From: Formicarius rufipectus
Lineage: Eukaryota; Chordata; Aves; Passeriformes; Formicariidae
DNA length: 64,000 nt
Reading direction: 5' to 3'
NCBI GenBank assembly: GCA_013399695.1
Contig: VXAU01003743.1
Coordinates: 317,055-381,054 of the forward strand
A program made the translations under genes and the position numbers. The notes beneath the pieces were generated by a model, which was not told the DNA's origin, did no database searches, and saw only the letters and a program-made list of their open reading frames with translations. This document shows positions 53,301 to 62,300 of this stretch, one piece after another; within the stretch, counting starts at the first letter, position 1, and each line of letters opens with the position of its first letter.

Positions 53301-56300
53301 GATCTGTTCCATGTAGAGCAAAGGCAGTACATGTGAGTTTTGAAAATCACTGCCGTACACTAATTTTTTAAAAAAACCCTTCTCTTACGTGTAGAATTTC
53401 ACGTGTGTGCTGCTTCTGAAATGTTTCCTTTCAGTGCAAAAATTTCAATTATAAATGCAAAGCAGGTGGAAACGACAGACTTTGTGGTTCTGAAGGCTCA
53501 GTGCAACTTGTTCATTACTGATAATGCAAGTGGAGAATAAAAATGGTACTTATTCCTCATTCTGCTACTGGCAGAGCTTAGAATTGTAATCTAAACTTTG
53601 TAGTGAATTCGAGAGAAGGGAAAATGCACTTGCCTCAGTAATACTTTTATTATTTAAAAAGGGAAATTCTGTTGTATAAAGGTGATTGGAAACTTTTAAA
53701 ATTGTGCATCACAAAGTTAAACCTGAGACTGTCTGTTTGCTGTGCCTCTTGCTTTTTCACTGAAAAACAAGTGTTGTGTAAAAAGGGGGCAACGTGGATG
53801 CCCCACAGAAGGTGCTGCCCGTGCATCCTGAAGCATTCATTCTTGTTTCTGTTTGCAGTGACAAGCTCAATGAACTGAGGAGGCAGAAGGAGAAGCTGGA
53901 GGAGAAGATAATGGATCAGTATAAGTTCTATGAACCATCCCCTCCACGAAGGTACTGATGAATGTAATGTGAAAGTAAACACAGCTCTGAGACGTGACAG
54001 GCTTGTTCTGTTCCAGCCGAAAGTCGAGATTTCCTTAAATACAGGGGAGCAGAATCTTGCCCGTGTTTTGCCTACGAGTCAGGAGAAGGCTGAAGGCGTA
54101 AGTAACCTCATAAATGTGGTGTGTTGTTGCTGACAGGAGGGGCAACTGGATCACCCTGAAGATGAGGAAGCTGATCAAGTCGAAGAAGGATGGGAACCGG
54201 GAGCGGCTGAAGTCGGTGACCCTCACGCCCACGCGCTCTGAGTCCAGCGAGGGCTTCCTGCAGCTGCCCCACCAGGACAGCCAGGACAGCTCCTCTGTGG
54301 GCTCCAACTCCCTCGAGGATGGCCAGACCCTGGGCACCAAGAAGAGTAGCAGTGAGTACTGCAGCACGTTTCGTTCTGCTAGTCAGCCTGGGCTAAGTGT
54401 TGGAAAAGACTCTGCTTTGGAGGGCTTTTAAAGGTAAAGGCTTTAGGAGCCAAGCCTGGATTCACTGAGGGGCAGGTTTGTGGTGACCTCTTGTGAACTC
54501 CCTGCAGTGTTGGGGCAGGAGGTAGTTTTTAGCTTTTCTGAAGCTCTAAATGTAAATGTTGAAGTACATTTGCAGTGCTTGGGTAAGATGAAACGGGCAC
54601 TGTGACTGGGTCAGGGAAGCAGGAGTTTGGATGGAATGTCACATGTCACCACTAGTACCCTTTTTGTTTCTCCCTCTTGTCCCAGCATGAATCTTTCCCC
54701 TTGTCCTGGAGGTGTTTTCCAAGCTGTGGCTGTGCTAAAATCCTCAAAAACACCTTCTGATGAAGGAGTTCCCCCAGCACCTCACAAAACAAACAGTGAA
54801 AAATTCTGATCAGATTGGAATATGCAGCAGGGAGAGTTAATGCAGAGACACAGCCTGTTTAAAAGGATGGAAATTGTTGCTGATCCTAAAATCAGAGCTA
54901 AGTGGGAAGGGTTGCAGAGGTATGGATTGGTGGAATGTTCCAGACACAAGTTGCTGACCTTGGAAGAGCCTCATAGCCATCACATCAGGGTGCCCGTGGT
55001 ATACAAGGCCAGATTCTGGTTATTATATATTTAGTATCTATATTTTTTTTTTGTCCACTCTTGGCATGAATCATAAACTGCCCAGTTTCTCACAATTTGA
55101 GAGATAATGTTGCAGCCAGGTTATCAGGATGGAATGATTCTGTTTAATAATTATGCACCAAAAGCATTTTGGCTGTGCATGTAAAAGCATCAGAATACAT
55201 GAGCATTAACAGTCACTTCCAGTCTTTGCAGTACTAATTTTAAATTTCATATCTGGGGATTCAAAAAGCAGCAGGTTGATTTCTGGGGTTTGTGCCAGCT
55301 GTGAATCTGCTGTGTTAGAAATTATTAAAGTCATTATTATGTATGTTTTTAATTCTGTGCTTCTTGCAGAAGCTCAGTCAAAGTTGAAAACGTCAAAAAA
55401 CTATTTCAGGGAAACTTAAAATCAGATCTGTGAGTATTTTCTTAATTACTGAAGAAAACAGCAAGTTCGAGGCCACATTTTAGCCCTTTTGTGCTAACTT
55501 GTCCCATTGGGAAGCACAGTGTAAGGTTCAAAACAGGTCCTTTTGAATTTTATAACCAGCAGCTGTTGCTTTTACATCCAACCCGTGGTGTGGAGTGGGT
55601 GCAGCCGTGGTGGGTGTGTGAGTGAGCTGCAGGCTCGGTGTGCACGCTGTGGGTCAGCCCATCCGCATCTGTGTCCCCACTGTCATCTCGTGGAAGGGCT
55701 TTGCTGTGACAGTCCTCTCTGCATGATCCTCGGGACCTTGTGGTGTGCAGTTACCCCTGCTGGGCAGCCACGGCTGGAGTTACAGTGGCTGGTCCTCAGA
55801 AGAGGTCGGGAGCTGTGCAGACCTCATTAATTTTCTACTCCACGGACCTTGTTCACGTCCCCCTTAATCCCAGTGTGTTTCTCCACAAACTGGAAGGGCT
55901 GATCTAATTCTGGATCCAGAGCTTCCTGCGTTACACATGTCCCCATGGAAACCCCAGTCTGTGTCAGGGTCTGGGTGCATTATGTGCCAGCTCAGCCCTG
56001 ACAATCCTGCCGAGGCACTTGGTGGCTAAAAAAATGCACCCAGTATCTCAGCGTGACCAGTGCTGGTGCACATTTGGCAGTCTGCTTCCTTTCCTCCCAG
56101 AGGAGCTGTAAGCCCTAAATCCCGGGATCCTGGGGGGCCTTTCTGTGGCAGCTTCCCCTACAGGACCTCCAGGAGGGAGGACATGCCTGAGTTGCCCCGC
56201 TGGGGTCCTGGAGCTCTCCACACTGGCCCCAGGCAGTGCTGGCTCTGGGATCTGTCCAGGAAAGGAGCTGCTTCCAGTGGGAACTGCTGAGGTGAAATGT

Positions 56301-59300
56301 CCTGCAGGTCCCTGGGGAGGCAGGAGAAGGCAGCTCCCTTTCCCTGGCACACGCTACTGTGTTCTCCTGAGCTGGAGGACAGTGTGTGACACGGGGATCC
56401 CAAGATGTCCAGGGTTCCCGTCCCACATTCCCCATCGGAGCCACTGATTCCACCATCAGTCACCCTGCTGATGAAGAGATTTGGGGTGTGACAGCTTTGG
56501 GAGACAGTGAGGGAGGCTGTTTTCCTAACACAGGCCACTTTCTCATGCAGATGTGTTCAAGACCTGTAATCCCACAGGTGCTCTTGGCCCAAAAGTCACA
56601 TTCCCTTGTCCTGCAAAGAAAGCAGCACCTGAGGGCTCCTGTGTGATCCCAGAGGGTCTGGTCTGGGAACAAGGGAGTGCTTGCATGGCTGTGGCTGTCC
56701 CTGCAGGCAGTGAGCATGTGTGTGCTCCAGGTTTCACCGTGGCTTTCCCTTCTCCTGCTGCAAGTACAGCCCCCCTCTTCCCAGATCCTGACCCCAGATC
56801 CGTGCTCCAGGTGAGTGCCATGGATCTGACCCCTGCTCTGGGCAGGGTGGGACCATTCTGAGCTTCTCCAGAGAGAACCCGAGGCAGGCAAGGGGGATTT
56901 TGTTTTCTGATTTCCTTTGCTGTCTTCCGCCTTAGCCAGTGAACTGGCATCTCTAGGAGCAGCACCAGCAGCAGACACATCATACCACAGTGACAGCAAA
57001 AGAAGTTTGTTGGGCTGCATTTTCTGTTACCAGGACATCTAAAAGATGCCTGCCTTATCTTTTCTGTGTGCATGAAGAAAACCATTTGAGGGTTTGAATA
57101 CAGAGTTGCCCAGAGGGTGTTCTGCAAACAGGGAGGAGGATTATAAAACAGGAGATTTCCTGATCAGGGAAGGAATTCTGCAATACTCATCATTCATTCA
57201 CAGCTCAGAAAGCAAAACTTTGTTCATTGAATGCTGAAAAGAGACACAATAGTTAATTTCTGCTGTAGCTCTGCTATTTCAGTATTAATTATTATTATTG
57301 CAGGACATTTCTTGAGATGTATTTTATGCAGATATTACTTACACGATTCCCCCTTCAGGCAGGTTTTGCATTTTACCAAGGGCCAGGTTTTGCTGCGGGA
57401 TTTCCAGGACATCAGTAGCTGCAGGGGGGTTTTCTGGTGGGTATGGTTGCTGAGAGCCATAAATGAGCCCTTTTGAAGGTGATCTGTAATAAAGGGCAGG
57501 TAGGGCAAATGACTCAAATGATTCTTGGACATCCTCTGGTTACTTTTTAATAAGATTAGGGAGTTTTTAATTAAGAGGGCTCAGTTATCTTGTCCATAAA
57601 GGATTATAGAGGGATGAGTTATCTTGTCTCTAAAGGATTATAGAAGTTAGAGAAGATTTATGTGTCATCTTGGTGCCAAAAGGTAGAAATAGAACAGAAT
57701 GACCTCTTTGGTTACATTGCATTGGGAGCCTCTTCCTCTGGGTGCAGACCCAGAGGAGCTGATGGAGAGGGAAATGTATTCATTTGTCTTTCAGGGTACC
57801 CCATGTGCACTTGTAAATGCATATGTATATATGCACTGCTCCATCCTTTAATACTGTTTGTAATTTTAACTCTGTAATCTTCCTCCTAGAATGTATCTCA
57901 GTTTGCTCTGGGCCCTCCCAAAATGTTGCAGCAACACTCACATGTGCATTTGCTGTGGTTTTGTTTCCTTTGGTATTTTTTTCAGCTAATTTTGCACATT
58001 TGAAGCAGATTATTTTGGTAAAACACTAAAATCACTGCACACAGAGTGCATTGAGCAGGAGGCCCTTGTGGGTTTTCTGCAAGTAGATGACCAAAATTCT
58101 TACTGAGTACAAAAAGTAAGAACTGAAAGCTGGCAATAAATTGTGTCCTGCTAGGTGTGCAAAAATGAACTGACCTCAGACAAATAATGATGTGGACTGT
58201 AAAGCAGAAGTTGTACTTAGAGTTGCTCTTTTCTTTATGTTAAAAAAAAACCATTATCTTTCACAGTAAGGGTTATATCATGGACCATTTCTGTAATCAT
58301 CCAGGAAAGTAGTTCCATTTCTCCTTTTCCAGGAGAGCTGCTGAAGCTGAGGAGCAGAGGGGAGTGTTGCACTGCCCTCCCCACCGTAGATCTCGGGGCC
58401 TTTGAAGTGTGTGGAGCTGTCCCAGGGTAGTTGCCATGTCTCCTGACCACCAGCAGCATGACAGGGAGAGCTGTTAGCATAGCCTACGTAGCATAAGCTC
58501 GAGACATTCATTTCTGTCCTTAGTTTCAACATTTAACTTCCATCTGTTCTTCTCCCCTTTTTTTCTTTCATTTCCCTGTTTTCCGTTTTTCCTCATGCTA
58601 TGACATAAAAGTGGGTGCACTGAAAAGACTGCCCTTTTTGAGGAACAGACCGAAGGAAAAAGACAAAATGAAGGCCTTCTACCGTCGCTCCATGTGTAAG
58701 ACTTTATGACAGTTCAGCTTCTTCTCAATGGCTACACTGGCTTCCTTACTAATTTTTCACTAACCTCTCCCTGGACTGCGCTGTATTTTTCCTCCTCTTC
58801 TGCAATGTGCAAGTCCTGCTGCAGTACAAGGAGCTGGAGCTTTTTCTTTTTCACTTTTTTCCCCCTTTTTTTTGTTTTTTAAACCTCGGCACTGAATACT
58901 TTATATATGTGCACACACACATTCCCATGCGCATCCATATAACCTATTCAGTGCCTTGTGACTGCATATATTTGTATACATAGTCGTCTATATACACATG
59001 GCCCCATGTGTATATAAATTTACAGTGCACTGTGTTCACAGAAACAGTTCTAAACGACATGAAGTGGCTGTGATTTTTTTTTTTAATTATTATTATTATT
59101 ATTTTATTTTTTTTGTTTAAAGGCAGTGTAGGAAACTGTGCAAGGCTCTCTGGTGGTCTGTCACTCTGCAAGTCCTCCTCAGTTCCCGTTGCCAAAACGC
59201 TGTCTCGATCCCTTTGTCTCGTTTGATTTTCTGCCGAGGGGTGGCTGCTTTTGTGGCGCTGGGGGCGGTGGAGGTGGCTCTCATCAGCCGTGGCTCTGTC

Positions 59301-62300
59301 ACCCCCGTGTGCCCGCAGTAACCTGCACCGTACAAGGATCCCGTGTCCCCCGCTGGCACTCCTCCCCGAGCACCCTCCCTGCCCTTTGCTCGTGGCCTCT
59401 CACCCACACGGGGCACGGCCCGGCGTGGTGGGGACCCCGAGCAGTGGCTCTGGGGGGTCTGTGTCCCCCCTGCTGCCCCCAGCTGATTGCATGATGATGT
59501 TGTGTGTCCCTGCCGGCCCGGGGTGGCTGTCCTGCTTTGCGATGGGGCCGGGCGGGGCCGCTGCCCATGCTGATCGTCTGCTCTCATTTGCATCCCAGCC
59601 ATGAATGACCTGGTGCAGTCCATGGTCCTGGCAGGAGGACAATGGACAGGTAGTTCTGAGCATCTGGAGGGTCCTGATGATATGTCCACGGGTAAAAGGA
59701 GGAAGGAATTGGGAGCTATGGCCTTCTCCACCACAGCCATCAACTTTGCCACTGTCAACTCCTCCACAGGCTTCAGATCCAAGCAGTTGCTAAATAACAA
59801 AGGTAGAGGTAGAAGCTTTTTGCACCGTGATGTGACTGTGTAATGTTGATTTTTCTCATGTTTTAAGTTCTTCAGCAACAAGCAATCTTATTAATTGAGT
59901 TGCAGCGCTAAGATAATGAGTGGGTTTAATAATAACTGCAGTTATAAAATGTTTCAGGGTTTTTCCTACAGAATGTTTCCTAAGTAGAAATGGTTTGGTT
60001 TGAAAAATACTTTAATATGTTACACCAATGATAAGTGTTTCAATGATCTATTCGTTTTATTTTACATCTTCTTTTATGTCTCTGTGTGTAGATACTACAT
60101 CCTTTGAAGATGTAAGTCCCCAGGGTATTAGTGATGATTCTAGTACAGGATCAAGAGTTCATGGTAAGATGTGAACTTTAATTGTGTGAATTGAGGATGT
60201 ATGATGTGATTGTTAACAAAGTTGGGCAAAATGCAGTGAATGACATTGTTGGGATGAGCATGATCCCTGTGATTTTCGTATCTCTTGAGTGTCCTGTGTC
60301 ATTTCTTCAGACTCTCCCTTTCCTCCTGATCTCCTGCATCAGACAGACCTTCTGTGTCTCTGGTACAAAGTATCCGTGAAGTGCATCTGAACAGGGTCAC
60401 AATGTTTTCCTCGAGTGGGAAAATGTTCTAACTTCTGTTGGGAGTTAATAGTAAATAAAAGAGGTTATCATTTTGATCCTAAAAAGCCCAAATCCCAATC
60501 TGGCCCAAGTTTTCGATGTTTGTTGTTCAGTGGAGCCTTAATTTGCCATGTGCTGTGCTTCATAAAAGCGTTCCACGTTCCTTCAAGCAAAGCTTGGAAG
60601 TGAAAGCTGTCGTGGCTTATTTAGAAGTGAGGTTTTTACTCTAATACAAACATTTACAATCAATACGAGCAGCAAACATTTTTGAGGCTACTAACAGACA
60701 TTTCCCTTGTCTTGGCTCAGGAGTGGTGGACTTCATCTGTGCAGATGCTCTTGCACAGTCAGCTCTGCTGTAAGTGCCGCGAGCACGAGCAGCCCCTGCA
60801 TGCCCCCCTGCCTCCCACTAGCAGTCCCCTCAGCTCTGAAGGTGTGCTGTGTTTCTCTCTCCCCTCTGCTGTGCCCCTCCTGTACTGCCCTTTGCCCAGG
60901 TGTCCTCCTGAGCTGCTGTGCTGGGGCTGCCCCGTATCCCCTGGTGTGCTCACTGGTGACAGTGCATGCCCTGGGAGCAGAGTGTGAGGGCACTGCTGCT
61001 AACACCCTCTTCCTCTCCCTGTCTCCTCATTTTCCATTCAGCTTCCAGACCAGCCAGCCTTGATAGTGGCAGGACATCCACTAGCAATAGCAATAACAAT
61101 GCTTCACTCCATGAAGTCAAAGGTATGCTGGAGGTGGATTCACATCTGGGCTTCGTTTCCATTCTTTCCTCTGTAACATCATCAGATAGATTCCAAAAAC
61201 CCCAGAGCCAAAAAAAAGCCCCCTGCAAACCACAGCAGGTGCTTCTCGAGGCATTTCAGAGCCTCCATTCCCCAGGGTGGGAACACAGGGATTACCAGAA
61301 GTGATGATTTTAATAAATATTGAAAGGGTAGTGTTAATTTTTAAGTTACTGGCTATTTTAGACCAAACCTAACCCAGGTAACGATGTTACAAAATAAAAA
61401 TTCCCCCCAGATTACTTGGAAAATTATTCTTAAGCAGGGAAGTTGCTCCTTTTTTTTTTTTTCCTCCAAGCATCCTCCTGCACTGCTGCTGTGGGCTGTG
61501 TGCTGTATAAATGGACAAAATGGCCTGTGTGATCCATCCTAGAAACTTCTCTGGTTTGGATTTAACAGATTAAGAACATCCCTGGATTTATCACAGTCTC
61601 CACATTTCATATATTATGAGCCTTGATGCATTTTTGTATCTAATGGTCATTCCAGCTGGAGACTTGTACAGACCAGAGCATGACGAGCTCAAGAATGTGT
61701 TTAGTATCCATGGCTTCATTTATTAAATGGTGTCTGTTTGTTTGGAAGTTCAGGAGTGAATGCTAGCTGAGTATTTCTCATGGTTTGTATTTATATTAAT
61801 CTCTCTGATTCCTCCCTCCTCTGAAAGGTTCCTTGAGGTCCTCCTTGCCCCAGTTCAGAAATTTCCACTGTGAGCAATTTATCTTCGTTCCAACTTAATT
61901 TTATTTCTTAAGAGTAACATGGAGTTGGAAATACTCGATTATCCCTCAGTATTTCTTAGCAATTCACAATTATCGACAAATAGAAAGAATTGGAGTTGTG
62001 GAATTTATTTGGCATTTAACACCATGTGCTTCCTTCGGGTCCCAGTTGTAGCCAAGTAGGAGTAAGCAGAGACTGCTGGAGAAGCAGCATTTCTAAGTAG
62101 CTCTTTTTGGAGAAAATATTTCCTTTCCATTCAGTGCTTTGTATTTCATTTACCATGATATTGCTACGTGCCTCACAGTGATGCTGAATGATGTATACGT
62201 GTACACATACATCAAGAGTGGAGGTGTATCTTTAGCCCCTTGGAATAAAATATTATGCAGGTGGAGGACCAGATTACAAGTGAAAGGTAGTTTTTATTCC

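Larger units (their letters stand above)
54352..58611 (+). other. CCDC88A: Intron 25 (4.3 kb)
   Basis: It contains a 60-nt exon-like segment (55370-55429, listed separately), a GC-rich stretch at about 55900-56900 that yields shadow ORFs on both strands, and an imperfect duplication at 57583-57643. No transposon recognised. Confidence 0.75.
58696..59598 (+). other. CCDC88A: Intron 26, partly 3'UTR-like
   Basis: Contains long pyrimidine runs (58842-58880), the 28-bp palindrome at 58989-59016 and a T/ATT run at 59073-59114. If exon 26 is not spliced, the frame reads C-K-T-L and stops at TGA 58707-58709. The 254-codon minus-strand ORF at 59117-59881 is antisense to this intron and exon 27 and shows no domain. 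Confidence 0.6.

Noticed and set aside
56048..57127. Five ORFs of 76-194 codons in intron 25
   Set aside because: Present on both strands in the same GC-rich stretch, no recognisable motif, no compatible splice sites with the gene.
59117..59881. 254-codon minus-strand ORF
   Set aside because: Antisense to intron 26 and exon 27; composition is Arg/Pro/Thr-rich with no domain.
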